DNA of 64,000 nt from the NCBI GenBank assembly GCA_033961575.1, contig CM066732.1, positions 96,711,187 through 96,775,186 of the forward strand, written 5' to 3'. Under the pieces are notes generated by a model. It was not told the origin of the DNA. It made no database searches and saw only the letters and a program-made list of their open reading frames with translations. This DNA is from Aselliscus stoliczkanus (Eukaryota > Chordata > Mammalia > Chiroptera > Hipposideridae). Numbering within the stretch: position 1 is the stretch's first letter; every line of letters starts with the position of its first letter. The position numbers and the translations under genes were made by a program. Of the stretch, positions 1-12,809 are shown piece by piece.

Positions 1-14
1 GTGATATTACTCAC

Positions 15-3000
15 GTCTTTTCCATCAGGAACTCCACATCCAGTTCTTCCTGTCCCTGGAGTCAAAGAAGATGAGCAAGTTGTCAGGCTTTATATATGTC
101 TTTTGAGTTGACATGGTTCTTTTACATTCATTATTTCATCATCTCAAGTCTCTAAGGGAGGCCTGGCATTACAGTTCTTCCCATTTTACAGATGAGGAAA
201 CTGAGGCTTAGGGAAAGGGGCTACCTGCCCAAGTGACCACAGCTGGTAACTCTGCAAAGAACAGGCTTCTGACAAGGCACCTGCTGAAGGAGGCTTGAGG
301 GTACTCAGGGCCCATTTCATCTTCCTCTTGAGGGGGATCCAACCCCAGAACTTTGCCCTCCCCCACACCCCCATGCCCAGCCTTCACTTGCTGGGGAAAG
401 AGCACAGAGACCTTCCTAAAGCAGGCTTTGGGCGCATGGGAGATCAGAGGCAGTGAGCTGCAGTGATGGAGCCACAAATGTCGAAAGGGTTAGTTACGCT
501 GAGATGTGTTTTAAGGGACATTAGGAAGTTCTCCAAAACCTCCTCCCACAGACAGTAAAATTCCTCCATTCAGTGATTCAGTATGTAGCACTCAAGTTAA
601 GGCTTCTCCTCTCCTATTAAAATGTAAATATCTCTGGGAGGGGTTTGCATGTTTCTGTAAATGAGCTCAGTCCCACAGAGGAAGGAAACGGTGTACCTTC
701 CTTAGCCTGGGGCCCACACACCTGGGGATTCTGAGAGAAGGTCTTCCGGAGCAGCTTGCCATAGGGGACTTCTGAGATGTCATAGAGAAACGTGAAGCAG
801 ACATCATCCTCCGTAACTGAGTCTTCGTCATAGACACTCAGCTCCAGAATATTCTAGGGACTCAAGAACAACAACTTAGCACATAATGTACTCTAAGCTG
901 TATCTCTCACTTCTTGAAGTCTTACTGGAAGGTCAAAGCCAGAAAAGATTCTTATGCCTTCATGCTTTGTACTTCAATAAAATATAATGGGAAAACTTAA
1001 AAGCGGTAAAAAGAAAGCTAGCAACGTTGCTAGGTTTCCCCTGCAAATTTTTATTTTTATAAAAAAACTAAAATTCTTCCAAAGAATTCTTCCCCCTGCT
1101 CCTCTCACACCTGCTTTGCTGGTTCCCTAAGGCAACGGATGTACCAGGGACTGTCCTAGGAGTATATTATTTCATTTCACCTCACAACAACCCAAATCAG
1201 GAGTGGGATTCTTAATGTCTGCATTCCATAGATGGGCTTAGAGGGACCAGCCGCTAGCAGGAGATCGGCCCACAGGCAGCCGGTGGATTCACACATTCTC
1301 TCACACACAGTCCATCCAGGCTGGGGCACAAAGACACCAACTTCCCAGCTTCTCTGACAAAGCCCCCCAAGAATCCTCCCTAGGCAGGGTACAGCCTGTC
1401 CTCGGGTGCGTGACCTGAACTTTACCTTGACCTGACTCTGAATTAGGAAACTGAAGGTCTCATTCCATATAGGATGACTGGAGTTGGTGACGGTTTTGGT
1501 CTTAAACTTCGTTCCAGGTACAGTTGGCAGCTGTAGGACCACATAGGGGTCTGCCTCACTCACTGCCAACGTCAAGGGAACCATCGTGAGAGAGAATTTC
1601 GCATACCCCTCTCCAGGGGCCTTGCTAATTTCCTTGCAAGACCCTGGTGGCTACAGTGGGCAGCCCAGCCCAGCCCAGCCCCAAGGCACTTATCTGGGCT
1701 TTCCCCACAGGACCCAGTCATCCCAACAGCCCTGGAGTCCAGCGACAGTTACTCACACAGGTCAGCCCAGCCCAGGCCTCGAGCCTCCAGGACCCTCACG
1801 GTGAGACGCCAGCAGGCAGAGGCCACCCCCTAGAGAGAAATAGGAGATGACTAAGTCCTTCCTGCTTATTCATGAGCCCCATCAATCTGTGCCCAGGCTT
1901 CTCCCGAGATGCTTGGTGATGCTGCCAGGTGTTCTGGAGCCAAACAGCCTTTGCCTACCACTGGACATGTCATTTTGGGATTGGCCACCCCCAGAGCTCC
2001 CAGGGAGGGCAACCCCTTGGTGAAGCATGTGACCCTGCTGCCCCAGAGTGCCCTAGTCCTCTGGACAGGAAGAGGATGCATGACTCCAAGGAGGCTGAGC
2101 CCTGGGGAGTCCGTCCAGTGGTCTAATAGCCATAAGTACTCACCCTCTCTTGGGTGGAAATGTAGAAATTCTTTTTTTTTTTTTTCTTTTTTTTTTTTTG
2201 AGGGCAGTGTCACTGGCCCTCATAGGTGGGACCGAACCGGGGCCGCTGGCTTCCCAAGCCAGCGCTTGGGTGGAAATGTAGAAACTCCAAAAGCATCAGG
2301 CTGTGAAAGGTCATTGTATACTAAGATGCTAGAGAGTCCAGTTCAGTCCACAGACAAACCCAATAAGGAGGAAGAAAAATCTGAGTGGGCAGAAGCTGGG
2401 AGGGGCAGAGAAGATGAGCAGAAGAGGGTGGCAGGAAGAAAAAAGCACAGGACTGGTAGGGCGTGGCTGGGGTCAGGGGACTGGGGGTTTAGTCCTAAAC
2501 CCCTGCTTCTGAGATTCTTGGCACTGCTGGGTTCCAAGAGGCCCCTTGGGTTTCTGTTCTTCCTGTGGCCTGGCTGTGTAGCTTTTTCTGGCACTCTGCA
2601 CAAGTTTCTTATAATCAGCCCCTGTGATCCGAGGCAGAGGCAGCACCATACTTGCAAGGTGGACATTCATCATGGCATGGTTGGGAGACAGTGTGGTGAG
2701 GAAACCAAAGCTGCTTCCTGTCTTGCGCCCTCCCGCAACCTAGCCCACTCTGGTGCTGTGACCTAGAACTCTCTTCTCCCACCAGGAAACTGCCCTGCAT
2801 AGGGGCTGCCTACTAGGGGCTGGCTCAGAAGGCATGGAATGCGGCTCTCCACACCCCACAGAGAATCTTACAGGGCAATGGGCCACAGCAATGCCACTCA
2901 GGACTTGTGCCCCACCCCCACCCCCACCCTTCTCCCCTAGGTCCTGTATCCTCCCTCTCCTGTGGCTCCATGCTGAGTGTCCCTGTCATTCCTGTCAGCC

Positions 3001-3231
3001 TCCTGGCAGAGCACATGTCATCCTCCCAGCAAGGTCGACTTGTTTCTCCCTTCTCGGGGATTAACTCCAGTGACACCCGCAGCATTTCAACTCGATAGGC
3101 CTTAAACCAGAGGTTGTCAGAAGCCTGGATTTAAAGACTGTTTAGGGGCCAGCCGAGTGGCGCGGTGGTTAAGCGCTGGCTTGGAAAGCCAGCGGCCCCG
3201 GTTCAGGTCCCACATATGAGAGCCGGTGACT

Positions 3232-3263
<32 letters not shown>

Positions 3264-5792
3264 GACTGTTTAGACACCTGGCTCCACTTCCTCCCTGCAC
3301 CCAGATTCCATCACCACCTGCCACAGAGGAGGTGCTGGCTAGGATCCTGGGGCCATGCTGGAGGTTGTGTTTCAACGCCCATTCCAAGATGAAGGACGGG
3401 CAGAGGGCTTGCAGCCCCACCCGCACACCCATCTTTGGTGCCACAGCCTCTGGGCTGCTCTAAAGCCTCTTGGGGCTACTAAGAAGTGCCCCCAACTGCT
3501 CACTTTTTAGCCAGTCACATTGCTCAGTTTGAGTATTGTTGCCCATTTTTCTCTCCAGACACTGAGAGCCTCTCAACCTCAGAAAGCCCCCCAACCCCTG
3601 GCAGGATACTTTTTAAGGTGAAACCCCATTTCTCATCACTTCTAAGACCATCTCTAACACAGCATCCCAGAAGATGGACTCTGACAATAATTATAACAAC
3701 AACTGATCATTAATTACTGGGGGCGGTAGAGTGGAGTGGTCAAAAGCAGGCTCCCAGCCAGGTTGTCTGGATCTAAACCCTGGTCCTCTGCTTACTTGCT
3801 GTGTGACTCTGGACAAGTCACTAAACTTCTCAGTGCCTCCGTTTCCTTATATGTAATTGGGATTAATAATAGTATCAACCTCACACAATATTCTGAGGCG
3901 AACTGTGTTAATACTTGTAGAATGTTTAGCAAAAAAGTAAGTAGTCTCTAGATAATTTCTCTTATCACTATTGATTAAGTGCTTGGTATGTTTCTAGGTG
4001 CTGTGTACTAAGCTTATTACATATACAAACTTGATTTATCCTCCCAACAACCTCATAAGATAGTACTCTTACTTCCTCCCATTTTACAGATGAGGGAATT
4101 GAGGCTCCGAAAGGTTACTTTGCCCTTGGTCTCAGTGTGAGTTGGTGACATCAGTAGGATTCAAACCCAGGTCTTCAAGGCCAGAGCTCATAACCCCTGT
4201 GCTATGCTGCCTTCCCAGGACTTTTCTTCTTTGTAAAAGCATGCAACTTTTCCCCACTGCCCTGTGGATATCTAGACACTAGAATTTCATAGATTTGTTT
4301 TAGCCAAATATGATTATTGAATTAAATAACTTGTTAACTATAGGATTCTTTTCTTCTGAGGGCATTGGGACTTCATTCCTCTCTCCCCCCACCCCCCATA
4401 ACCTGCCCCTAAAAGACCATCCCACCTGAAATACTGCCTTAGTTGATGACTAACCTGGGATACTCCTGAGGAAGTTCTCCAACAGGGACCCACCCCCCCA
4501 CCCCTCCCAGCCCAGCTTCCTGTAGGATGTGAGTGTACCACCCTCCTGAGAGTTCCAGCTACATCTCCCCCCGCCCCATCCCATGCAGAGACCTTGGGAT
4601 CTACTCCATCCTCCTCCCTGTGGAGAGGACCATGGGGGATGTGGCCCAAGGAGCCTGAGAGGGCCGGAGTCCCCATACCAGGGTCCAAAGTATCTATGAC
4701 CATGGGGTCTTCAGCAAGAAGAGAAACATGAGCAGGTCACCTTTTTCCCCTGCTGGCACCAAGTGACCATGGTGGGACAGTAGAGAGGTTGGATAGAGGA
4801 GGAGTGGAAGCTACAATTCAATCCCAGGCCCTATACCTCCTGAATGAGGCTAAACATGGCAGGCATGTCCCAGATCAAGTTCTAGGGTGCCCGGCCTGCC
4901 CTGCCCGCCAAGCTCCTGCAGGGCAGGCTCCAGTGTTCTATTGCAGCAGGAAGGAGCTTGGGTGAGGCCGCTGCTGAGGCTCGCTTGTCCCAGAAGCTGA
5001 CTTGAAGGCTGGGCCCCATCCTGGGGACTCAGCCAGTTCCAGAAACATCAGCAAGAGGCAAAGTGCTTCCCAGGTGTGAGGGCAGAATCAGGCTCTCAGG
5101 GTCATCATGCCTTGGGCTTTAGTTTTGCCTCCGGACTGGACAAAAGGAACCTCTCTCTCTAGCTCTGGTCCCTGGCAGAGGATGAGAACCTGGGCTGAAG
5201 GCAAGCAAAGGGCAGGCATGGGGCGAGCCGTTTGCAGGCTTCCTTGGCCTGGTTGCAGCCTCATTGCTTGAGTCCAGTAAATAATTGGCAGTGGATGGGG
5301 ATTTGGGCTGGCAGAGCTGCTGAGACAGGGCGGTTCCTGGGCTCCAGCCAGTTCCAGGAAGCCCACTGGCTGCAGTGGTGAGCTGTGGCTTGGTGGAATC
5401 TCCTTCTGTGACACACAGCCACTGTATTCTTTTGAGGGAAGGAGAGGAAGGAGCTATAAGGGGGCTGGGGGCTGGTCACTCACAGTGGAGAAGGGAGGCT
5501 CTGGTCTCCTGGGCCCTCGCTTCTAACGATGCTGATCATCCCTTCCACTCCCCATCCCCAAGCACAGACTCCTTCACCCTCTGCCTTTCACCGTCAGCCT
5601 CTGCATAGTCAGGGACCACAGGTCTGGGACCCAGGCCCTCCCCAGAGATAGAATCACTTTGGTTTCAGCTATGTCAAGCTTCTTGGGATGCACCCCAGCC
5701 CTAGGCCCTACTCTGAGTGATGCCCATGAGCTCCGTGACCCTATTACCTGATGAGGATGGCCAGGTGGTCCCCTAGGTGGCAGTCTCTCCAT
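15..5792 (-). CDS. PLA2G4D: Cytosolic phospholipase A2 delta, 5' five coding exons (partial)
   Basis: Coding exons 1-5 read right to left: 5748-5792, 1757-1829, 1426-1562, 722-853 and 15-55, joining in frame (45, 73, 137, 132 and 41 bp) with GT/AG at every junction. Together they encode residues 1-142; the catalytic part lies beyond the left edge. Exon 1 gives MERLPPRGPPGHPHQ, close to the human N-terminus. Its ATG at 5790-5792 has G at -3 and +4. Exons 2-4 form a C2 domain: TVRVLEAR strand, SEADPYVVL loop, SSHPIWNETF, then YDEDSVTEDD supplying acidic Ca2+-binding residues. The family is known to hydrolyse membrane phospholipids after Ca2+-driven docking through C2; the delta isoform is skin-associated in humans. 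Intron 1 (1830-5747) holds two SINEs and MIR copies. In introns 3 and 4 I recognise only MIR-like sequence near 120-280. The next gene upstream is its paralogue PLA2G4F. Identification is confident; the 5'UTR and promoter are not resolved. Confidence 0.93.
120..290 (-). mobile_element. MIR SINE, antisense
   Basis: The MIR core CCATTTTACAGATGAGGAAACTGAGGCTTAGGG is present at 182-214. PLA2G4D intron 4. Confidence 0.75.
2171..2264 (-). mobile_element. Short tRNA-like SINE (family A), 5'-truncated
   Basis: Poly-T then GAGGGCAGTGTCACTGGCCCTC to the anticodon-arm palindrome, ending before the A box. Flanked by a target-site duplication of about 18 bp (CTTGGGTGGAAATGTAGA at about 2150 and 2265). 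It lies in PLA2G4D intron 1. Confidence 0.9.
3146..3260 (+). mobile_element. Short tRNA-like SINE (family A), full length
   Basis: Full head with A box (GAGTGGCGCGGTGG), hairpin arm and B box, then a long A tail. The 13-bp duplication AAAGACTGTTTAG is perfect at 3133-3145 and 3261-3273. PLA2G4D intron 1, antisense to the gene. Confidence 0.93.
3728..3935 (+). mobile_element. MIR SINE
   Basis: GCTTACTTGCTGTGTGACTCTGGACAAGTCACT and CAGTGCCTCCGTTTCC are diagnostic of MIR. PLA2G4D intron 1. Confidence 0.85.
3965..4213 (-). mobile_element. MIR SINE, antisense
   Basis: CCATTTTACAGATGAGGGAATTGAGGCTCC plus GGATTCAAACCCAGGTCTTC give a nearly complete antisense MIR, head to tail with the preceding sense copy. 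Confidence 0.85.
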
Positions 5793-5904
5793 GCCAACCC
5801 TTTCAGCTCTGCTCCAAGTCCAGCTCCTGCCAAGATGACAGCTCCCTGGTTGGCTGGCAGCAACTATTCCAATGGAATGGGACTGACTATGAATCTGCCA
5901 GCCT

Positions 5905-6827
5905 TGGAGGAGCCATGATCCTATAAACAGGTTGGGGCTCCACCCCTCCTAAGGTCACTCCCTCAGCCCAGAACCTTCTCCTCTTCCCCAAGAGGCTGAG
6001 TCAACCAGCATCTCCAGAAATCTCTGGCAGGGCTCCAGGTCTGACAGGTAGAGCATCACTTCCAGATATGGGGTGTCAGGATTGCAGATGCAGAGAGGCG
6101 GGTAGACGAGTCCCAGGAGCAGTGGCAGGAAGCTGCTCCCCTGAAGCAGCGAGCTTAGGGTGGGGTGGGGGCAGCACTGAGGAAAGCCCTGCAGCCCAGC
6201 CCCAGCCTGCGCCAGGCTAGCCTCTGGGGGAGAAGGGCTGTGCATCTGGGGACAGACAGGAGGCCAGGCCTCCTTGACAGCTCCATGCAGCCAGGAGCCT
6301 GGGTGTATAATAAAGGCAGTCATGTGAAGGCCCTGAGCAGGGACCCTGGACTCCGGTTCTAAACCCCTCACCCTCAACTTCACTCTCACCCCTTCCATTT
6401 GGCTGGTCCTAGGAGTTTAGAGAATTTCCTTTAGACTCAAATGGCAAACTTTGTAATAAAGGTAAAAGAAACCAATCAGGAAACCCTTAGATAATGAATA
6501 TTACAGAAAAAAAAACTTGGTGAAATCACCTGTTTAAACTCCTCTATATGCACGATAACTCTAAATGTTCTGAAATGACATGAATTTGGCATTTTAATGT
6601 AAATTCACTATAATTGAACAATTTGTTTTTCAAGGCAAATGAAACTGAATTAATGTTAAATTATTACAAAGTCATCTAAAATGTATTATTACAGAATCAT
6701 CCAAAAAGAAAAAAAAAATAATAGTGATCTTAATGGTGAACTGTGAAAAATAATTGAATGGAAAAATATTTCTGATTTGCATGAACCAGATATAAAATCT
6801 AATGAAAAAGTAAATGTAAAATGTAGA
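5905..6827. other. PLA2G4D upstream flank
   Basis: Non-coding. It should hold the PLA2G4D promoter next to 5800-5950, but I see no decisive TATA box or CpG island. The distal part (6420-6827) is A/T-rich with no recognised element. Confidence 0.5.
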
Positions 6828-6960
6828 GGACCGGCCGAGTGGCACGGTGGTTAAGCGCTGGCCTGGGAAGCCAGCGGCCCCGGTTCGGTCCCACATATGA
6901 GGGCCAGTGACACTGCTCTCAAAAAAAAAAAAAAAAAAGAAAAAGAAAAAAAAAAAAAAA
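6828..6960 (+). mobile_element. Short SINE (family A), left half of a dimeric insertion
   Basis: Full-length head followed by a mixed A/G tail. Its left target duplication (AAAATGTAGA, 6818-6827) reappears only after the next SINE, at 7084-7093. Confidence 0.9.
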
Positions 6961-6979
6961 GATATAGTTGGATCATTTC

Positions 6980-7083
6980 GGGCCGGCCGAGTGGTGCAGT
7001 GGTTAAGCGCTGGCTTGGGACGCCAGCGGCCCTGGTTCGGATCCCACATATGAGGGCCAGTGATACTGCCCTCAAAAAAAAAA
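6980..7083 (+). mobile_element. Short SINE (family A), right half of a dimeric insertion
   Basis: Separated from the preceding copy by about 19 bp of unique DNA. It ends in an A tail and the distal target duplication. Confidence 0.9.
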
Positions 7084-7379
7084 AAAATGTAGAAAAAAAC
7101 CTACAAAGAACAACTTATTCCAAAGTGGGTCATAGATGAAGCAATGTACCAAGTCCCCAGCTGGGGAGAGGCGGAGACAGGGATGAAGCTCTCTGCACAG
7201 AAAACCATGTCCCCTCCCCAGGCAGGGTTCAGCCTAGCCTGGAGCCCACTCACCATGGAGTCTTCAGTGGCCTCCAGTTCCTGGGCCAGTCCCAGAGCTA
7301 CCCTAGGACCACAGGAGTCCTGAGGAAATACATCCCCTTTCCCGGAACAGATTTCACCTCTCCCGGATCTGGAAACATC

Positions 7380-7425
7380 TGGAGGAGGCGGGGTGGGGGG
7401 GGTGGGGGGGGAGGAGAAGGCGGCT
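7380..7425 (+). repeat. G-rich run
   Basis: GGAGGAGGCGGGGTGGGGGG followed by further G runs. It has enough G tracts for a quadruplex on the plus strand. No gene is adjacent. Confidence 0.7.
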
Positions 7426-7747
7426 AGAAAGGCAGAACTACAGCATCACCCTCCATGAGATGACACCCAGTGTGAGCCCTCCACACCAGCATGGGAGGGT
7501 TAGGCAGCCCCATGCCCCAGAGGTCCCAGGGCTCAGCTGGCTGGACCAGGAGACAAGCTTGGTACTCAGTTTCTACTGTGTGGTAGATGCTGGGCCTTGC
7601 GAAAACCATGGAATTCCTGACTCAGAGAGTCTTAATTTGGAGATCCCCCCCACATGGATGGGATTTAGGGCACTTCCACGAGGTCCTGAAATTATAATCA
7701 AAATGACGTGGGCACACATGTATGTAAATAGTTCTGGAAAAGGGTCT

Positions 7748-8145
7748 AGAGCAGCACTGTCCAACAGGAATGTTGTGTGTACTCTAGTATCTTTTTTTTT
7801 TTTCCCTGAGGGCAGTGTCACTGGCCCTCATATGTGGGACCCGAACCGGGGCCGCTGGCTTCACCAAGCCAGCGCTTAACCGCTGCGCCACTCTGCCGGC
7901 CCTCTAGTATCTTTTTAAAAGCAAAAATTATTTTAATAGTATGTTTTATTTAACCCAATAATCCAAGATAATATCAACTCCACATGTAAAATTTTTAAGG
8001 AGGTATTTCACATTTTTTTCATACTAAGTCTTCAAAAACCACAGTGTAGTTTACACTTACTGTATATCTTAATTCAGACTAGCTACATTTCAAGTGTAAT
8101 GGAGTAGCCACATATGGCTAGTGGCTATCTTATTAGACGGTGCAC
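7748..8145 (+). mobile_element. hAT-like DNA transposon relic, interrupted by a SINE
   Basis: It starts AGCACTGTCCAACAGGAA and ends near TTATTAGACGGTGC, imperfect inverted repeats of a common mammalian hAT-Charlie-type MER element. Typical internal GTAGCCACATATGGCTAGTGG is seen at 8105. The SINE at 7800-7901 is nested in it. Confidence 0.6.
7800..7901 (-). mobile_element. Short tRNA-like SINE (family A)
   Basis: Complete minus-strand copy flanked by CTCTAGTAT at about 7782 and 7902. It is inserted inside a DNA-transposon relic (7748-8145). Confidence 0.9.
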
Positions 8146-9589
8146 ATCTATAGGGGAGCTAGCCCCAGAGTTCTGCATGGATGAGGGGAAATAGGAAACT
8201 TCCAATTGCAGGCTCAAGATTTATGTGCCAAGACTCAAGATTTTACTTGGTTGCAACCCCAGATAGAAAGGAGGAGGGGCCAGCAGCAGGGCAGCAAAGC
8301 TGGTTGCTTAAGTCTTGCAGATCTCCTTATCCCTGACCTTACAAGGCTGTGAGGACAGGAGAGGGAGGCCAAAAGGGACAAAGGTCAGGACTAGAAGACA
8401 GGAGAGAGGCAGAGGAAACCAGGAGGCAGTCTGAAGCAGGGCCAGCAGGCACAGCTGGGCGTGGCTGAGGCCACGGTGTTGCTTACCTAGGCCAATGGGA
8501 TCCTCGAGGGAGGGGCATGCCTGTTCACAGTAAAAGAAAATTGACTTTCTCGTTCGGCATTCATCGATGCTTTAATTCCCCCAAATTTCCTCTGTGAAAC
8601 CAGCCCTCCCCCGACCCTCAGCCCCACTGTTTTGGGTGGTGTTGCTCTAACCTGCAGCCACAAGAAAGCAGCACCTGGCTCAGGGTGGCGAACCAGCACG
8701 TGAAATCACCCTGGCCTGGTACTGGCTCATTGGACTCATAACCCAGGCTGGTGCATAGCAAATCCTGCTGCAGGAAGTACTGAGGGTGGCGCGAGCACTG
8801 GATATAAAGCTAGAGCTTTCCTCTTGCCACCGCAAAAGGGAAACCTGTCAGAAAATGGAGCCAATGATAATAATTAACACTTAAATAATATTTACTGTGT
8901 CCAGGCAGAGGTAGATTTACTGTGAAGCTTATGTTGCCTAACCTGGGTCCTCCCAAGGGCACATGCCCTTCCAAGGCTCTGAGAGGACCCTCGCAATTGG
9001 TTCTTGTGATCATTCACATGGGTCATGACATTTGCAGAAGCCACCTATTTTAACTACACCTGTTTAAGACCACCGTCCTATTCTTTCATCTCCTCTGTTA
9101 GCATTGATGTGACAGTGGCTATTTTTAAGATCTGGCTAAGAAGAAGTTGAATTAGAGATGCATTTAATTTCAGCTTAGTGGGCCATAGTTATGTGGTCTG
9201 CAGTCAGTTTCATGTATAGTGAAGTTATTGCTAGCCATGGTTTCCAAAAACTCCTACCACCCACTGTGCTAACTCATCGGCATTGTGACACAGAGGCACA
9301 CAAGGCCAAAAATTGTATTACGGTGTGAGAACAAAGTAGAGAAAGAAAAATAAAGTCTGAAATACACAGAGCCAGGAAACTAGTCTGCGGAAAACTCGTC
9401 CAATCAGACATAAAATTCCAAGTGGAAGACTTAGGTTTCATTGCCACCTGATCAAAACAGAAGTTCTCCTGAAAGAGATGTTTTCAATCACACCTTGAAT
9501 ACTTTTTCCCCTTTATTTGATGGGAATCAAGAAATAGAAGTTATTCTATTCCTATATGACAAGTAGCTAGCACATCTACAATAGCTCAG
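8146..9589. other. Unassigned intergenic DNA
   Basis: No gene or confident repeat. A GATATAAAGC motif lies near 8800 on the plus strand, but no downstream exon supports a promoter. Confidence 0.5.
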
Positions 9590-10115
9590 ATATGAGACAA
9601 ACTTGTGGTGGATTTTATTTTTCTAAATATGTTTGCAACAATATCTCCTGTCCTCATGCTTTTCTAGAACCTTGCCATTCCCTCATCAAGAGATGGAGGC
9701 AAATTCCTCTCCTCTTGAATCTTGTGGGCTGGAGACTCTACCTATAGGATACGAGGAACTTGACACTGCTTGACTCTGAGCTTAGGTCATAAAAGGCAAT
9801 GCAGCTTCTCCTGCTGAGAGCCACCATGTGAGACATCCAAGTGCCCCTGAGGTCCCTGTGCTGCAAGGAAGCCCACCCATGTGGAGAGGACATGAGTTGG
9901 CATCAGAGTCGCCAATCCTTGCCTCCAGGTCCTCCCAGCCCAGGTCCAGGCATGGGGATGAATGAGCCTTCAGATGATTCCAGCTCAGTTGTAGAGTCAC
10001 GCCCAGCCTATACCCTTTCCGAATTTCTGACCCATAGCATCTATAATACTCATAAAGTGGTTGCTGTTTTATGTTATTAAGTTTGAGTGGCATGTTACAT
10101 AGCCATAGTAATGAA
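9590..10115 (+). mobile_element. MLT1-like MaLR LTR
   Basis: Contains GAGAGCCACCATGTGAGACATCC, GAGCCTTCAGATGATTCCAGC, a late GTGGTTGCTGTTTTATGTTATTAAGTTT and GTTACATAGCCATAGTAA, the segment order of mammalian MLT1 LTRs. Diverged, no coding capacity. Confidence 0.65.
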
Positions 10116-10559
10116 ATCAGAGGTTTTCCCAGATTTGCTAATAATCTTAAAGTTTTATAAGTGCATGGCTGATGAAGGGTTATGAAGCAGAAACTGTCAA
10201 TATCTAACTATTATTAACTATCAATAATTTTTTAAAAATGTCAATCAGCCAGGCTAGTGGGAAGATTACTTTCTATTTGCTCTAAAGAAAACGATATTAC
10301 AAAACTGGTGTTGAATAATAAGGCCATCAAGGAGTACGCAACCAAACAACGAAGAAAAAGGCATAGAGGTTAATTAATACAAATACTATGTGTGTTTTTT
10401 TAATTCTGTGATGTTTTGGCATCTGTCAGCCTTTTAAAATTTTGTATTTCTGTGTGATTTTTTTTATCACTCTAAATAAATATTCACTTTCTTACCCAAT
10501 TTTGTATCAACCTGCATAAACTTCAGGCTCCATTGAACATGGATCTAGCCTGTGTGTCA

Positions 10560-10740
10560 CACAGTTCAAAACACTTTATATATAACATATTTATTGATTC
10601 TCCAAACCCTATGAGGCAGGTACTATTATTATCCTCACTTTATAAATGAGAAAACTGAGGCAGACATTCATGGAGAAATTGCCCTCAGGTCACCCGGGAA
10701 TCTAGCCTAGAAGCAGTGCTCCTCACCACCACCTACGCTA
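10560..10740 (-). mobile_element. MIR-like SINE, antisense
   Basis: CTCACTTTATAAATGAGAAAACTGAGGC with TATGAGGCAGGTACTATTATTATCC upstream, the MIR core in antisense. Confidence 0.7.
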
Positions 10741-12466
10741 AGCTCTCCCTCCCGCAGACGTGCAGACAAGAAGGAGCATGAGAGAGTCCAGGATGAAGCC
10801 TTGCCTGAAGGAGTGATTCTAGTTCTGGGGTCTCAGCCCTTCTTCATCTACTTTAGCTCCAGGAAGGAAAGGTACAGTCAGTCACTCCCTTCCCTTTACC
10901 TTCCCTAGAATACCAGTCAATGACAGTGTCATAGGGGAGAGGAGGCACCTGACAGGTGGAGGAGGAGACAGAGCTGATCCCAGCTGATTCCAAGCAAAAG
11001 CCCTGACACAGATGATGGGACAGGTGGCAGGACGTATCGTCTGATGACACGCTTCTGAAACACGCATCAGAGCTCCATACTAATTACCATGTCAAGATCG
11101 AGGCATAGGTAGATCTGTGCTCTTGCTTCACAAGGAAGTAGTTATTCACTCAGTTGACAAGAGAACAGGGTCCATTTCCTGTCCATGACAGCTCAGCACC
11201 AAGCAGGAAAGGAGCACCAGTCCCTATCTTCATTCTAGGGCTATTGAAAAGGATGAACCTCTCCCTAACCAAGGGGTGGGATACTAACCAGCCAATCCAT
11301 TCATCTATCCAGCAAATATTTATTGAATTTCTACCATGTCCCAGACAGAACCAGGTGAATAATAACAGGCCTGGTCCCTACCCCACTCCATGTCTCTTAG
11401 CCAATGGAGCACATCAGTGTCTTAGAACCTGGGATGTTACCCTGCAGGCCCTGGAGTGCTGGGGCAAGTTCCTGACCCAGAATAGAACCTCTGGAATTTC
11501 AAGGCAAAGATCCATGAAAGAGCTGTAAACACATATTATTTGGCTAGTTAACTTTGGAGGCAGTGGTATAGCAGATACGTGAGCTTCAGGATGTTAGGAA
11601 ACAGAAGCATATCTCAAGATCTACTGAGGTACCTGGAGTAGTCTCCCTTCAGGATGCCTCTGCTTCCAACCATCTGGCCTTCTCCATCTCTGGGGGGCTC
11701 TCCCCACACCCCTCTCTGTCTTTTCCTCTCTGATTCCTCTTTCATAAACCTTCCACACATTGCAAATGTGTGTGAGCATCTAAAATTTATTGTCTTTATA
11801 ACTTTTATATTCTTGCTCGTAATTAAAAAAAATACTAATTAGACTTTTATACATTTCAAAGCACAAACCAAAACTAAACTATTTTAAGCACAAATAAGCC
11901 CCTCTGACAATTTTTATTTCTGTGGATTAGTTTATCTCAATAGAAAACTTTCTTTCTAAACTCTGGTGATGACCTCTTTTGACACCACCAGATTTCATAG
12001 GAGGACCCCATTCAGACCCCATATCCAGAGTTTCAGGAATCTTGCTAGCCCTGTTGCCAAGAGTTCATATGACATTTACCCTTCTCTGTCTACCCAGCAC
12101 TGACTCATCTAAAATGTGGTGGCTTTCCTGTGTACATCCCACAAACCAACAACCCCAAGGGGGAGGACAATGAGGCAGTGACCTGCTTACTGGGATTCAG
12201 GAGGGGTGTGGGGTGCGCCTGTGCCACTTGCCAGGCCTGGGGCTCCAGCCAGCCTGCTTCCTTCCTGCAGCTGAGAGAGCCACACCCGGAGCCGAGGAGC
12301 CTTCCTTCTCTCTGTGCTCCATGGAGGAGCAGCAGTGAAGACTTGAGTTGGAGCTGAGAGCTGGTGGTCAAGCCCAGCCTCTCATCGCACTCCCTAGCCA
12401 CAACTATGGTAGAAATCTTTCCTCATGTAATAGGACTTTATTTATTATTTTTAAATTTTAACTATA

Positions 12467-12809
12467 CAGTGACCTTGAACAAGACAGGGGTTAGGGGAAT
12501 CACCCACCCTCCCTGCACAATCAAAAATCTGCATGTAACTTTTAACTCCCTGGAAACTTGACTACTAACAGCCCACTGTTGCCCAGAAGCCTTCCTGATA
12601 ACATAAACAGTCAACTAACACATATTTAGGATGTTATATGCATTACGTACTATATTCTTACAACAGAATAAGCTAGAGAAAAGAAAATATTAAGAAAATC
12701 ATAAGGAAGAGAAAATATATTTACAGTACTGTACATATTTATTACAAAAAAATCTGCATATATAAGTGGACCTGTACAGTTCAAACCCATGTTGCTCAAG
12801 GGTCAACTG
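12467..12809 (-). mobile_element. Non-autonomous DNA transposon, TcMar-Tigger-like
   Basis: 343 bp with terminal inverted repeats (left CAGTGACCTTGAACAAGACA, right reversed CAGTTGACCCTTGAGCAACA) and flanking TA dinucleotides. The internal A/T-rich sequence matches a common mammalian relic that I recall as Tigger-related. The exact family name is uncertain. Confidence 0.75.

Noticed and set aside
1909..2766. 285-codon plus-strand open frame
   Set aside because: It runs through a SINE and its poly-T (a stretch of Phe), antisense within PLA2G4D intron 1, and resembles no protein.
3146..3260. tRNA-like sequences with A and B boxes as true tRNA genes
   Set aside because: No acceptor stem closes and every copy ends in an A tail with target duplications, so they are SINEs.
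8795..8815. TATA-like motif as a promoter
   Set aside because: No exon, initiator or gene follows it on the plus strand.
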